Positions 25,504 through 36,941 of a stretch of DNA of 64,000 nucleotides are shown in pieces. The notes under the pieces were generated by a model, which saw only the letters and a list, made by a program, of their open reading frames with translations, made no database searches and had not been told where the DNA came from. Source of the stretch: Zopfochytrium polystomum (taxonomy: Eukaryota; Chytridiomycota; Chytridiomycetes; Chytridiales; Chytridiaceae). Both the position numbers and the translations under genes were made by a program. The stretch spans positions 89,438-153,437 of the forward strand of contig JAIVFJ010000158.1 of the NCBI GenBank assembly GCA_025765615.1, written 5' to 3'. Within the stretch, counting starts at the first letter, position 1; every line of letters begins with the position of its first letter.

Positions 25504-26063
25504 GCAAACACAAGGAACACTTAGTGTGCAGGGGTGTCTGTTGAATTAAATCAGAACTGTTTTCCACTTAACAGAACCAGTCACAACTTGTCTCACTCCA
25601 AGGAGAAGTTCCAACTCAATCCAAGGAGGGGCACACAGGAGTGGGAGACAGTGGGACTTTTCTTTTCTACTTCATCCTACTAGGACACAGACATCTGCTT
25701 CAACAAGCCAGAAAATTTCGCTATCTTAGAAGCAAAGAAGATTGACACTCCCTCACCCAAGTGTGGCATAATGACATCACAGGCATTAATCGGAGAGAAA
25801 GGGGGTCTGGACCCAGTGAACAGTAGCCAACAACCAGGGAGAAGGGGGCATGCCTGAGAGACTGTTCCTGCTGCAGTACCTGACCAGCCATCTGGATTTG
25901 ACTAGATGTATAGACAGGAACCAAGAGGCACCACCACAGATTTACTCTCCATCCTTCCATCACCAAGTGGCTCCTACTCAGTCCAACCGAAGCTGCATTC
26001 AGAAATGGTGAGGTGCACTGGGGCCAGAACCCAGCACACTGCCGTGATGGCCAAGAGGACTTC
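25504..26063 (-). repeat. Left arm of large inverted repeat (tRNA-headed repeat, minus orientation)
   Basis: Reverse complement matches 27552-28165 through both ends (for example GTTTTCCACTTAACAGAACCAG and CCAAGTGGCTCCTAC). The arm starts just beyond solo LTR copy 1. Similarity stops at CCAAGAGG near 26063. Confidence 0.8.
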
Positions 26064-26789
26064 AACCTCCTGGTATGCGGAACTGACTGGTTAGCAGCAA
26101 GAGGCACAAGATGGACCCAAACCTATTGTGACTGTTAGTTATTGCTGCTAACCAGTCAGTTCCACCTAACAAACAGTTTGCCTCCTCCACTGCTCAAGCA
26201 GATAATATAGGAGAGGTTTTTACCCTGTGCTGGTCATGCTTGCCTAGCAACTATTACAGCATGCATATCATCATCATGTATCAATAATTCATAACAGAGT
26301 TTTTCTCTTTCTCTCCAAGTTGGGGAGAAGGACCATCCACAAACACACATCTCCACTTCATTCACTCCTTCCACTTACTCACTCAGAGTAGACTGTTTAC
26401 AACAGAAATAGCTGTTCCAAGTTTTCAAGGAAGAGGAAATGAAAGGCAAGAAAAGAATATTTCCTTTGATTCGGAGCCTGACATGGAACCACATATTCCC
26501 TCACAGAGTGGGCAGACAGACCGCCCTCGCCTGTCAGGGCCCGCCCATGTCCCCTCAACTTTTTCACTGATAATTGTGAGGATTATCCACCCGTCTCCAA
26601 GCATGTTATACACGCATTTGTCTTGGGCTCCACTGTATTTATTATTATTTTATAATTATTGGTTGTCTGCATAAGCCACTGACTGACACTTGTTGTCGTG
26701 CCTACATCACCTGCCACTATTATTATTTGTGCTATTATTATTATTATTATTCTGCACAACAGCTGCAGACTGAGTGATTGAGTGATTGC

Positions 26790-26905
26790 TCAACTGCTGG
26801 CACAGGGCTCCCTTGCTCAGTGGTTAGAGTGCTCCCTTCAATTGGGAAGGTGCCAAGTTTGAGACATGCTGGCTGTTGGGCTGCAAAGCCCAGTATGTCC
26901 GGCTA
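26790..26905 (+). repeat. tRNA-derived SINE-like segment
   Basis: CTTGCTCAGTGGTTAGAG resembles a tRNA D-arm/A-box, followed by a potential anticodon stem (CTCCC/GGGAA). The T-arm is degenerate, so this is not a functional tRNA. A related copy is at 56161-56205, where it directly abuts a transposon LTR. Confidence 0.6.
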
Positions 26906-26999
26906 ATCACCCCCCACTTTTGGAATGACTGAGGACTGAACCACTTCTGTGGGAGAAGTGCAAAGTCCAGATGCCCAGCTACCATGATGTAATGCCTCA

Positions 27000-27551
27000 T
27001 ATGAGTGGTATGAGAAGACAGGGCTTTTCTTTCTCTTCCTGTTGATGATTTTTACTTATTTTTTCAATTCGTACTTTCCTTTGTTTTGGCTCTTTTTCTT
27101 GTTTTATGTTTTATTTAATTGTTTGTTTATTGTCTCTCTTTGTGTGTCTTTCTTTCTTTCTGTGGCTGTGGTGACTGTCTTCTTGTCTGCACCAATCATT
27201 TCTTGCCAGTTCCTCCACCCCCCCGTCCACTCTACTCTGGTGGCTGTCTGCCAAGAAATGGCCCCATCCCATGATTCTCTGAGCTGTCTCTCTTTGTTGA
27301 TGGCTCAGCCACATTTGGTGAATCACCCTACCATTCTGTTCTTTACTGTTTTACTTATTGTTTTGTTGTTTTGTATGTGTTTTCCCTCCTTTTTCCTCTA
27401 CTCTCTGTGATTCCAACCCTCTCCTATTTAAACTGCTGCCCCCCCTTCTTGTTGACTGTGAGAACTGTACCTGAAGTCCCTTGCCCGCCCTTTTCTTCCT
27501 GACTGTGTGTATGAGCTGGGGGTTGCAGTCCCCTGGTGTGTGACAGGAGGG
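27000..27551. other. T-rich repeat-island spacer
   Basis: Lies between the arms of the large inverted repeat, with no recognisable coding content. CpG is almost absent apart from the edges. Confidence 0.4.
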
Positions 27552-28165
27552 TTGGTTCCTCTTGGCCATCATGGCGAGTGTGTTGGGTTCAATCCCCAGT
27601 GCACCTCACCATTCTGCATGCTGTTTGGGTTGGACTGGGTAGGAGCCACTTGGTGATGGAAGGATAGAGGGTAAATCTGTGGTGGTGCCTCTAGCTTCCT
27701 GTCAATACATCTAGTCAAATCCAGGTCTCTCAAGGTGATATGAATGAGTTGGCTGGTCAGGTACTGCTGTAGGAATGGTCTCTCAGGTATGCCCCCTTCT
27801 CCCTGTGTGTTGGCTTGCTCCTGTGGCCTCTGGTGGGCCAGGTCTTCACTGGGTTCAGACCCTCTTTCTCTCAGATTAATGCCTGTGATGTCATGGTGTC
27901 ACACTTGTGTGTGGGAGTGGGCTATAACCTTCCTTGCTACTAAGATAGGGGATTCCTCTGGCCTGGTGAGGCAGATGTCTGTATCCTAGTAGGATGGAGC
28001 AAGAAAAGTCCCACTGTCTCCCACCCTGTGTGCCCCCTCCTTGGATTGAGTTGGAACCTCTCTTGGGAGTGAGACAAGATGTGTCTGGTTCTGTTAAGTG
28101 GAAAACAGTTCTGGTTTGATCCAACAGGCACCTCTGCACCCTAACTGTTCCTTGTGTTTGCCCTT
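27552..28165 (+). repeat. Right arm of large inverted repeat; tRNA-like head
   Basis: The plus-strand copy of the repeat at 25504-26063. Near its start TTGGGTTCAATCCCCAG folds as a tRNA T-arm (TGGG stem, seven-base loop TTCAATC), a good pol III B-box, suggesting a tRNA-headed SINE with a body of about 600 bp. Confidence 0.7.
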
Positions 28166-28440
28166 TGCAGTGATTTTCGTGGGATTCTCCAAGCGTAAGC
28201 CATGCCATCTGAGCCTTCCATGTTGATTTTAGTCTCATCAGACCAGATGACACACTTAAAATCCTCAACAGTCCAGTTTTCAAATTTTCGAGCAAAGTCC
28301 AAGCAAGCTTTCTTGTGTCACGGAGATAAGGCTGGCCGTTTTTTTCTTCCAAAGTCCTCTCAGACCTGGCTTCCAAAGTGCGCAGTGCACTGTTTCTGGT
28401 GAAACAGTGTCTCCAGACGTTGTGTGGTGAATTTTGTTGG
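28166..28440 (-). pseudogene. Tc1/mariner-type transposase fragment (central part)
   Basis: The minus strand reads, with frame changes, RNSALRTLEARSERTLEEK, then a segment equivalent to the Tc1 block ending in WSDETKIN (first catalytic Asp region) and a W-R-P-like end. Only the middle of the transposase is present. The C-terminal DDE part of a similar transposase occurs separately at 52265-52830. Confidence 0.65.
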
Positions 28441-29232
28441 AGTTTGCACACATTACCTACACCTTTTAAGGTCCTCTGACCTGTCTTCAAAAGTAAAGAT
28501 GAGTTAAGATGGCGTAAGGGCTGGTCCCAGTGTTATCTACACTTCTCTCAATCTCTGACACTGTATGAGTGCTTAGAGGTGGTTTCAATCCCCAGTCTGG
28601 GTAGACCACATCAGTGTGCTTCACTCTAGCAATTTGATAGGAATGATTACAGGAGCTTGACAGGGAGCCTGACTTACTTCTTTGCACACATAACTCCATG
28701 GAAGTTCTGGCCAAATCAGCGTGATGCAACAATGATGTCGTGCCTGCCTCCTGACTCCTCAAAGTCTAAACTCTATCTCTCAGAGCTAAAAGGCTATCAC
28801 CAAAGTCTGATTCCTGAGACCACCTGCAGTATAAAAGGGGGAGCCCCAGCAGCTCCAGAGAAACATCATCCCAGATCCTGATCACATCTGCCTGCTCTCT
28901 CTCTACCCTCGAATACAACAAACAAAAACCATTATTCTTATCTGAGTCACCATACCCTCTACCTTGACCTGTGAAGCTCTTCAAGTTCTACGTCAGGGCG
29001 ATACCTCGTTCGTACAGGGTGCTTTGCTCTTACAAGAAAAGGGTGTGTTCTGCACTCTAAACAAGACCAATCTGTCTGAGAGCATTGGCTCTCCATCTAC
29101 TTTGGCAACAAAGGGCGCTTCACTCTTAACAAGAAAAAGGCTCACGCTCTAAACAAGCTTTATCACTCCACGCCAACTCAAGTCTGTTGGTGCCCTTCTG
29201 ACACGCCAGGTGCAATCACCAACACAACGAAG

Positions 29233-30290
29233 ATGGCAAGTGCAAACCCCATTGGACGTCATTGTGACACTGTCATCCTCGAGCATCTTCGATCTCTTGG
29301 TGCAGATGAATTCTTGGCTGCGAACTCTCTTGCTCTAATTCATGAGTCGCATCATGGGTTATCAAACACCTGCAAAACCTGCTGTCCTCCCTGCTGAGGC
29401 AACAGACACGCAGAAGGCAGCACACTGCTGCTATGCAAACCTACAAAGCTGCACTTGTTGACTATAATGGACTCGTTGCAAAGACTCGGCGAGACTACAC
29501 TGCACACAAGCAACTACACTCCAAAGCACTTGCAACACCTGCTGCTGCCAGGAGGATGTTGACCACCTTGAGAGGGAAAAGATCAATACCGTCCATGAAC
29601 GACTTGTGTGGCTGAATACATATTGTGCTGCAAACAACCACAACGGTGCTGAAGGTTTCAAATGGGTTTCTACACTCATGAGCCTGCAGAAGCCATCAGG
29701 TCATGTCGCAGAACGTAAATGGTTCTCTACAATCCAGCTCATCTGCAGTGACTATGAGAAATACTTCATGTGCATGGCAGCAGGATGCGAAGGAGCGAAA
29801 AGCAGTTTCCTGTCACTCGTACCTTATGCAATCTACAAATCCTTGCCTAGTGCCGATGAGTTCAACTCAGTACGCCTGCGATTGCAACTTGGTTGCCGAG
29901 CAGGAGGCTATGACTCAAAGGCTGCAGTTCTGGATGACGTCCAAGCTGCTCACATTCTTTACCAGCAAGCTCACGACAGAAAGGAGAAAGCATTGTCTGC
30001 ACAAGCAACAAAGCAAAATTCCAGCCGCTGACACTCCAACCTCGAAGAAGGTTTTGTTAGAGAAGGATAAACCTATTGGTCAAGGAGGGACATGCACAAT
30101 CCATGGTCGCTAGGTTGAGCACACACCAGACAAATGCCTTACTGCAGCCAAACGCGCAGCTGCTGCAGCAGCAAAAACAGAAAAATCCTCTGACACAAAA
30201 GCACATGCTGCCAATGTGAAAGGAAAACAGCCAGATGAGGGGGGAGCCAAGGCCGGAACTGATAAAGCCAATCAGGCTAAGGTTTAGACT
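29233..30290 (+). pseudogene. Probable gag-like region of the copia element
   Basis: Open segments in two frames (29412-29610, then 29606-30031) read as one helical protein with a frame change. Its position before integrase suggests a gag role. No family motif was seen, so assignment rests on order only. Confidence 0.45.
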
Positions 30291-30540
30291 TTAAAAGCTT
30301 ATCTGATTTAAGCTCTGAAAGATTCTCAGTCAAAAGTTTAAAGTTTAATTCCAAAAGTCTAAAGGCTAATCAGCGAAAGCCTAAATCGGAAGTCAAAATC
30401 TTCAGAAGCACTTCAAACATAAATGAGCTGTTGGATGAGAAGATGACTGAGACTCCTTCTGCAACTCTGCACATACTCGAGAGCCCTGCCCCAACCACTG
30501 CACACACAGGCAAGCCTTCAAACCGTGACTCAGACACCAC

Positions 30541-31640
30541 ATGGCTCACAAACCTTACTCTCGACTTTGGGAAGATGGATACAGGGGAGGAATTATCGGC
30601 AATACTTTGCAGTTTGTGAATAAAGGGAAGAATACTATCATACCAAACGCACTTTGTTACCCCTGTATAACTTGTGATTTTGGGAAGATAAGGGCAAAGC
30701 CAATTTACTCGACAGGAAAAACGAGCATGGAAGTACTCTCTTGGTTACACACCAACCTTGTCCAGATGCTGGTCCAGGGCAGAAGGAGAGAGAAGTTCTG
30801 GCAGATAGTCGTCAATGGATTCTCTCGATGTATAGACATAGAATTCTTGACATCAAAGAAGCAAGCACCTGAACGCTTCAAGAGAACTGTGGAACGCTTT
30901 GAGCTTCAACACAGTAAAAAGGTAGCTGCTATCTGCTGTGACGGTGGTGAACTCTACTCAGTGAACTCCTTCAAAGTTTGGGCATCCCAGCGAAGTCCAC
31001 CCATCATGCTTGAACCCAGTCCTCCTTACCCTAAGGAATTCAATGGACTGGTAGAACGGCAAATTGGAATAATAAAGGAGGTGTCAAGTCACAACTTCCA
31101 CACTCATTTCCACCCTATGCCCTGCGCTATTCGGCATACATCAAAAACAGAGTTCTTCACAAAACCACAAAAGTTATACCCTACCAACGCTGGTTTGGCT
31201 CATTTCCTACACTCGACCATCTACGCACATTTGGTTGTTTGGCGATCTTCGAAACGCCTAATGAAATACGCTGTATGACCACATGGAAGGGAACACTGGG
31301 AATCTTTTTGGGTTTCAAAGGAAATAGACTTGCAGTCCTCTATGACCTTGCAGGGCATATGATCACTGAGCAGTACCATGTGAAATTCCATGAAGATATC
31401 TTCCCAGGGTTAGACTGCAAAGTCAAAGACCTGTTTAAAGACTTGGGTTCCATCCAAGCAACTTCTGGTCCACGACGCCCAACTCAGGCTCAACTCAACA
31501 AGTTTTGGGACATTGACTCCAATGATGACTCCTCAGATTTTAAATCTGATAGTGAGGGAATCAAGCGAGATAGAAATCCAACCTTCTCTCATTGTCGACT
31601 TAGATCTGAAACGAGATACTCTCTACTCAGAATCTGAATC
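30541..31640 (+). pseudogene. Copia integrase, broken
   Basis: The catalytic-core pattern shows GFSRCIDIEF where an active enzyme has the first Asp pair, CDGGELYS for the second Asp and SPPYPKEFNGLVERQ with the Glu. The C-terminal part continues in another frame from 31239 (WKGTLGIFLGFKGNRLAVLYD), so at least one frameshift is present. Loss of the first Asp indicates an inactive enzyme. Confidence 0.8.
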
Positions 31641-31755
31641 TGAACCAGAACAGGAGGAAAGAGATGGCTATAGCCTCACAGCTAAGATACCTGAAATTCT
31701 GATAAAAGTAGCGGACCATCCAAAGTCCTTTTAAGCACAAAGGTACCTGCGTGCA

Positions 31756-32378
31756 ATGGTTGCCCATATTCGCAACAAGCAAGTTTCAAAGCTTCAATTC
31801 CGCGAACTTTTCCATTGCATTAAGGCATTATTGGCAACCACTGATGAGGATCCAGTAACTGTGTTTCCCACAGAGAAATTACATCTCCGAGATTTGCCGC
31901 TGCTTCCTTCAACATTTGGAGAAGCCATGAATTCCAAATACGCAAAGTTTTGGATGGCAGCAATGAACAGTGAGTTCAAATCTCTTATGGATAAGAAGAC
32001 ATGGGAGCTAATTCCAAAACCGGATGGTATAAGGCCAATTAAGACAAATGGGTCTTTGCCTACAAACTTGACAAAGACATTTTCCTATTACGCTTCAAAG
32101 CGAGGCTGGTAGCAAAAGCATTCACTCAAATCCCAGGCATAGATTATGACGAAACATTTTCTCCTGTCATCAAAAATGGATCTGTCTGCACTGTACTTGC
32201 ATTAGCAGCTATTTTTCGAATGTTCCTCAAAAGCCTTGATGTAGACATGGCATTCCTCAATGCCACTGTTGATTGCAACATTTTCATGCTACAACCCCCT
32301 GGTTTTGAGAAAAAAGGAGCTGACCACATTCTTCTAGTATGCAAACTTCTCAAAAGTGTTTATGGGCTGTGTGAGATT
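31756..32378 (+). pseudogene. Copia-type reverse transcriptase, N-terminal part
   Basis: RVT_2 blocks are visible: MNSEFKSLMDKKTWELI, then after a frame change FKARLVAKAFTQIPGIDYDETFSPV, then SLDVDMAFLNATVDCNIFM and PPGFEKKG. Sequence stops before the catalytic YxDD box. Truncated by the unrelated DNA that starts at about 32378. Confidence 0.85.
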
Positions 32379-32945
32379 CCTAATCTCACTGATCATGGTC
32401 TTAACTGGGGTCTCCCTAAAAGCTCTTCCCCAGTTGTTACTATGTCATTATATTGGCCCCATATATTTATTTTTATTACCATTCATCACATCCCTCACGG
32501 GCTCTAGTGTTTATCACTATAAAAGAGCATCCTGTGTTCCTTGTGCAGAATGGGCCTAAGCACAAGGGGCACACCCCTTATTCTTCCTATTCATTCTTAT
32601 ATTTACTCATTTTCCTTTTTCTCTCATTTTTCCACCTTTCAATCCACTGTCCCTGCACTGATGTGGCCCCAAAGCCTCAAATTATGTTCACCCCAAATTT
32701 GGAGGCAGGAGAGACACTGGGTGGAGGGGGGGTGTGGCTGAAAGAGTGATTCATCCTTCTAAATTGTTCTTTCTTCCATTTCCTCCTTTTGTTATGTCTT
32801 GTCCCTTTTTCTCTTTTCTTTCTTTCTTCCTTCTTTCCTTCTTTCTCTCCTCCCCTTTCCTATAAATACTCCCTCTCTCTCCTCTTTTGTTCTATATCTA
32901 TATACTCTCTCTCAATAAATCCTACCTAGGTAACAACCAGTCCTC
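32379..32945 (+). repeat. Possible solo LTR or promoter-bearing repeat
   Basis: Begins near a perfect inverted repeat GTGAGATT-CCT-AATCTCAC and has TATAAA-type sequences (32518, 32862), long pyrimidine tracts and AATAAA at 32913. Promoter, polyadenylation signal and junction with broken RT suggest an LTR, but no duplicate copy or target duplication was found. Confidence 0.35.
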
Positions 32946-33089
32946 TTCTTTCCTCTTTGGTGTTTCTCCCCAGGCCAGTGCTACCAGACCAAGCTAGTAG
33001 AGGTATGATTTCCCCTTGTATGCCAAGCTGGGGTGAGGTTTCCTCCCTTCTCTTCCTTCCCCTACCCGGTTGGTTCTCATATTGAGCTC

Positions 33090-33998
33090 TGTCTCTGTGA
33101 TAGACTCCAGGAGCTGGCTGCCACGGACCACTCAGTCGCAATTGATCTAACCTCTGCCAGGCAGGAGCAGCTTGCAGCCGGGGCCTGCAGCGAGGACATC
33201 CCTGCATTTGGTGATGCTGACCTGGACCAAGAGATTGGATGGTTGCTACTGGCCTCGCTCCCAGGGCTCTCAATGCGCCAGTGGACCCTGGCCTGATGGA
33301 TGTTCCTGTCGACCCTGACTACGACTAGGCTCTGCACCGACGTCGCTTTACCCAAGAGCAGCTTGAGACTGGCCTGACCATTGTTGAGGACTGCAAGAGG
33401 CTGCAAGTCAATGCCCCGCTCTTGCCTGGCCCAGCAGCAGATGTAGCACTGCCAGCTGTGACAGCTGACAGCCTTGACGATGTACAGAGGCAGGTGTATG
33501 CCTGCATTGTTGAAAACGTCCAGTGCAGCAGGCAGGTGCTATTCATCCAGAAAGGCACGGCTGGGACTGGCAAGTCTCGCGCCATCTCTGGCGCACTGGA
33601 GCCAGAGGAGGTGCTGTGTGCAGCCTTCACTGCCAAGGCTGCCTTTGTGATAGGCGGCACCACCTTGCACTTGCTTCTCAGCATCAGGTCCAGGTGGTCG
33701 TTGCTCAGAGGCGGGAGCCTCCAGGCCCTGCAGGAGGCCTTCAGGCCTGCAAAGTTCCTCATCGTCGACAAGTACTCAATGGTGAGCACAGAGATGCTCA
33801 GCAAGATTGACACCAGTCTCAAGCAGGCCTTTCTCTCCAACGTGCCTTTTGGTGGCCAGTCAGTGCTGCTTGTGGTGACCAGGCCAGATCCCCCCCTGTT
33901 GCTGAGACTCCCCTCTACAACTCTGCTGCTGCAACCAGCGCCATGGGCAGGGCAGGACACCTTGCCTTTCAGCACTTTCGCCTGACTACAAGGCTTGT
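33090..33998 (+). pseudogene. PIF1-type (Helitron) helicase, N-terminal helicase motifs
   Basis: From about 33340 to 33890 the frame shows DSLDDVQRQVY, Walker A GTAGTGKSR, motif Ia AAFTAKAAF and motif II in FLIVDKYSMVS. The usual DE of motif II is DK, so the ATPase Glu is lost. The helicase resumes at 35434 after a 1.4-kb insertion. Confidence 0.8.
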
Positions 33999-35433
33999 GT
34001 GAGACTACACTGAGGTCTCAGTGATAAAGTCTAGGGATTTTATTCGCAAAAACAAGCGTACCTGTCATAAAACTGCAAGGATCGGGACCCTATTATTGCT
34101 CCCGGTTCTTTAGTTTCCAAGGTGTTATCAAAGTGTATTTGCGGCTAACCCGTCTTTATTATTGGGCCTGCTTTTACTACTTTCGTCTTAACAGTTTCCG
34201 TTGCGCCAGGGTTTTCTCAACATATTTTCTTTTTCGGTGACTAACAGAGACTGCCCAACTGCCTACGGATGGGGTGCCTGACAGGCCGTACCCCAAGCCC
34301 GCCTAATTTATTATTATTTTCGGCACTTGTACATATACGCATAGGGTTGGGGGGACTTAGAGCATTTGTGGTGGATGCTCCAAGTCAGGGGGGTTGACTT
34401 GTCAATTTTCTCTCTCTCTGTTTTTGGGCCATTTCTCTTTTTCCTTTTTTTCTTCAATCTGATTTCTGTCCATTGGCACCAATACAGAGTCCCTTCAAAT
34501 CCATCTGGCTCACAAAGGTGAGGGTAGTGAGAGATGGTACACACCCAGGTGTGTACATGGTCCCTTTGTGGGGCTCCTCTTAAGGGGCCATGGGTGGGGA
34601 ATGCAGCTGGCCCCACCAGCGACTGTGTGACATTGCTGGCTCTGTGTTGGAGTGAGGATCCCTGGCGCTTGCCTGCCACAACGACAGTGGTGGTGGTGGT
34701 GACGACGACAGCGTCGTCGTCCCCAACCTTCCCGTCCCTGCAAGGGTGTTGGTGGCTGCACCCGCCCCGACACCTGAGAGCTCGATCTACAAGCACCTGC
34801 TTCGGTCCTATTGCTGTGAGGGTGAGATGTGTGAGTACGAGTGTGATGCGATAAAGCCCGTTGGTTGAGTGATTGTGCCAACGCAGCCCAGCGGGGTGCG
34901 TGTACGATTGCAGGTGTTTCTGCATGTGAGTTCCCTGCTGGCGACCTTCTGACCCCTACATAGTCGACTCCCTTCTCTCCCCCCCCCGTTGCTGGCAACA
35001 ACGAGGGCTCCCGCAGCACCATCTGCGACAAGGGGCGCTAGGTCGCGCCCTGTCTGTCCCGTTGCTATTAACCGCTCCCGTTGTATTTGAGATTAGGTTC
35101 CTGAGATAAAAACCCCCATTTCCCTCTTCTCTCTCTTTATTCTGCAGTTGTGTTGCACCCTCAGGTGTGCCCTTCCGTTTCCCCTTGCATTGGCCTGCAG
35201 CCACTCGAGTAATCGGTGCTCTGGCACTGATCCTTCAGAGGATTGTCCCTCTGAATGTTCATTCTTTGTGTTTGAGACCCCTGTTAGACAGATCAGTAGG
35301 GATACTTCATGGACTAGGCAAGTAGTAGGGTTGAAACACCCCCTAGACAACAGCCCAATAAAGTTAGTTTTAGCCTATTATTTGCTTTCCCTCACTCAGG
35401 GGCCCAGATCCCAGGGTCAAAGGAGTGAGTATA
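33999..35433 (+). mobile_element. Insertion with TGTGAGACT...AGTCTCACA ends, inside the helicase
   Basis: The left end TGTGAGACTACACTG and right end TATAGTCTCACA are inverted. The helicase reads through when the segment is removed, and CTTG is duplicated at the ends. The last 350 bases (TGTATTTGAGAT to CTCACA, with ATAAAAACCCC and AATAAAG signals) recur at 56206-56570, so the right part behaves like an LTR. No coding region recognised inside. Confidence 0.65.
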
Positions 35434-35887
35434 GTCTCACACTTGTCCAGGTGCTCCAGCAGCAGGTTGCTGCCAACGACCACAACCAGGCCATCTTTGT
35501 GCAGATCTTGGCGGGCCTCAGCGATGTAACATGACCATGGACCAGTGGAGGTTTCTGATGAACACCTGCAGCAATGAGCATGCCCAGGCAAGCCAGGCTC
35601 CATTCCGCTTTGCCCTTGCCCCCCATCTCTTCTTTGCAAACAAGGATGTCCAAGCACATAACTGTGCCAGACTCAGAGCCTTCAGTTCTCCTGTTGCTCA
35701 CATTTCTGCCCACAACGTGCCTCAGCGCGCCAAAGGGCTGAGCCTGGATGCCTTTGGGGGCTTGGAGAATGTAATCTACCTTGCAGTTGCCGCAAGGGTC
35801 TGTCTGACCAACAACATATGGAAGGCAGCAGGCTTGAATAACAGTGCTGGAGGTACAGTTGCTGATCTTGTCTTTGGCACCCAGGAT
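35434..35887 (+). pseudogene. PIF1/Helitron helicase, middle part
   Basis: Frame from 35434 shows LVQVLQQQVAAN and, after a frame change near 35530, DQWRFLMNTC, HLFFANKDVQAHN, VICL-like AARVCLTNNIWKAAGL and GTVADLVFG. These match the PIF1/Helitron block order. It is cut by solo LTR copy 2. Confidence 0.8.
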
Positions 35888-36240
35888 TGTTATGAATCAC
35901 CCTCTGGAAACCTCTGGAACCTCCTAGAACATTCCTTCATGGAACCTTCTGGAACCTTCTGGAACCTTCTGGAACCTTCTAGAACATTCCTTCATGGAAC
36001 CTTGTGGAACCTTCTTTGCTTTCCTGACTTGTCTTGTTGTCATTGTTATCATTGGTATCATTGTATTACTAATTGCTCTTTCTGGAACTTTCTTTGAGTC
36101 TTGACAAGGAAGACTCTCAAAAGGTATAAAAGGGGGATGGGGGACCTGTCTCATCCCTCAAGTGAATTATTGTTTCCAATACAATCATCACTCCTTTCAG
36201 TTCCTTGTCTGCCTTGTCCTGTCCTGCCCTGTTCCTGACA
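35888..36240 (+). mobile_element. Solo LTR, heat-shock-element family, copy 2 (expanded array)
   Basis: TGTTATGAATCACCC to GTTCCTGACA, 353 bp, flanked by perfect duplication AGGAT. The GAA/TTC array at 35942-35989 has ten consecutive perfect units. TATAAAAGGGGG box at about 36124. Confidence 0.95.
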
Positions 36241-36301
36241 AGGATCCGGCTCTCCTGCTGTTTGTGGTGGTTGAGATGGATGTCTACAATGGACCGCCCT
36301 T
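36241..36301 (+). pseudogene. Helicase fragment between two inverted LTRs
   Basis: Translates as DPALLLFVVVEMDVYNGPPF, the Helitron block normally reading PxxVLVxFDxYxGPxF. It is continuous with both neighbouring helicase parts once the LTRs are removed. Confidence 0.8.
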
Positions 36302-36609
36302 TGTCAGGAACATGGCTGGACAAGGCAAGGCAGACAAGGAACTGAAAGGAGTGATGATTGTATTGGAAACAATAATTCACTTGAGGGATGAGACAGGTCC
36401 CCCATCCCCCTTTTATACCTTTTGAGAGTCTTCCTTGTCAAGACTCAAAGAAAGTTCCAGAAAGAGTAATTAGTAATACAATGATACCAATGATAACAAT
36501 GACAACAAGACAAGTCAGGAAAGCAAAGAAGGTTCGAGAAGGTTCCACAAGGTTCCATGAAGGAATGTTCTAGAAGGTTCCAGAGGTTTCCAGAGGGTGA
36601 TTCATAACA
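36302..36609 (-). mobile_element. Solo LTR, heat-shock-element family, copy 3 (inverted)
   Basis: Reverse orientation, 308 bp, flanked by perfect CCCTT duplication. With copy 2 it forms an inverted pair with a 61-bp spacer. Confidence 0.95.
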
Positions 36610-36941
36610 CCCTTCCTTCTTGACAGTCCTTGGCAGTGGCCCCTTCAACCATGAGGGGTGGCTGTGACCAGTACCGCACCCAGCTTCCGCTTCACCTTGC
36701 CCATGCAATGACCATCTACAAGTGCCAGGGGAAGACCATGGACATGGTTGTTGTTGACATTGGTGAATATGAAAAAACCCCAAGACTGACCCTTGTTGCC
36801 GTGAGCAGGGTGCACTGTGTTTCTGGCTTGATGCTGAAGGCCTTTTCTCACGACAGAGTGGAACGGCTTGCAAGCTCTGAAGGGGTGAGAAGAAGAATCG
36901 CCCTCGATCATAGGCTGGATCAGTTATCCATTCTTTTGTGA
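36610..36941 (+). pseudogene. PIF1/Helitron helicase, C-terminal part
   Basis: Shows RTQLPLHLAHAMTIYKCQGKT (motif V/VI equivalent, usually IHKSQG) and VAVSRVHCVSGL. One frame change lies at about 36640. The frame ends at the stop near 36939, the natural end for this class. Confidence 0.85.

Larger units (their letters stand above)
28560..32378 (+). mobile_element. Degenerate Ty1/copia retrotransposon, 3'-truncated
   Basis: A TATA-like TATAAAAGGGGG at about 28831 with downstream pyrimidine-rich leader suggests the 5' LTR. A gag-like open region follows (29233-30300, Ala/Lys-rich, no zinc knuckle found), then integrase (30541-31640) and the beginning of reverse transcriptase (31756-32378). The element ends inside RT after a KSVYGL block. 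No 3' LTR was recognised. Confidence 0.75.

Noticed and set aside
26807..26880. Functional tRNA gene
   Set aside because: D-arm and anticodon stem are suggestive but the acceptor stem and T-arm do not pair, and related copies show it is a dispersed repeat.
27891..28490. 199-codon minus-strand gene
   Set aside because: It combines an out-of-frame transposase piece with the complement of the inverted-repeat arm.
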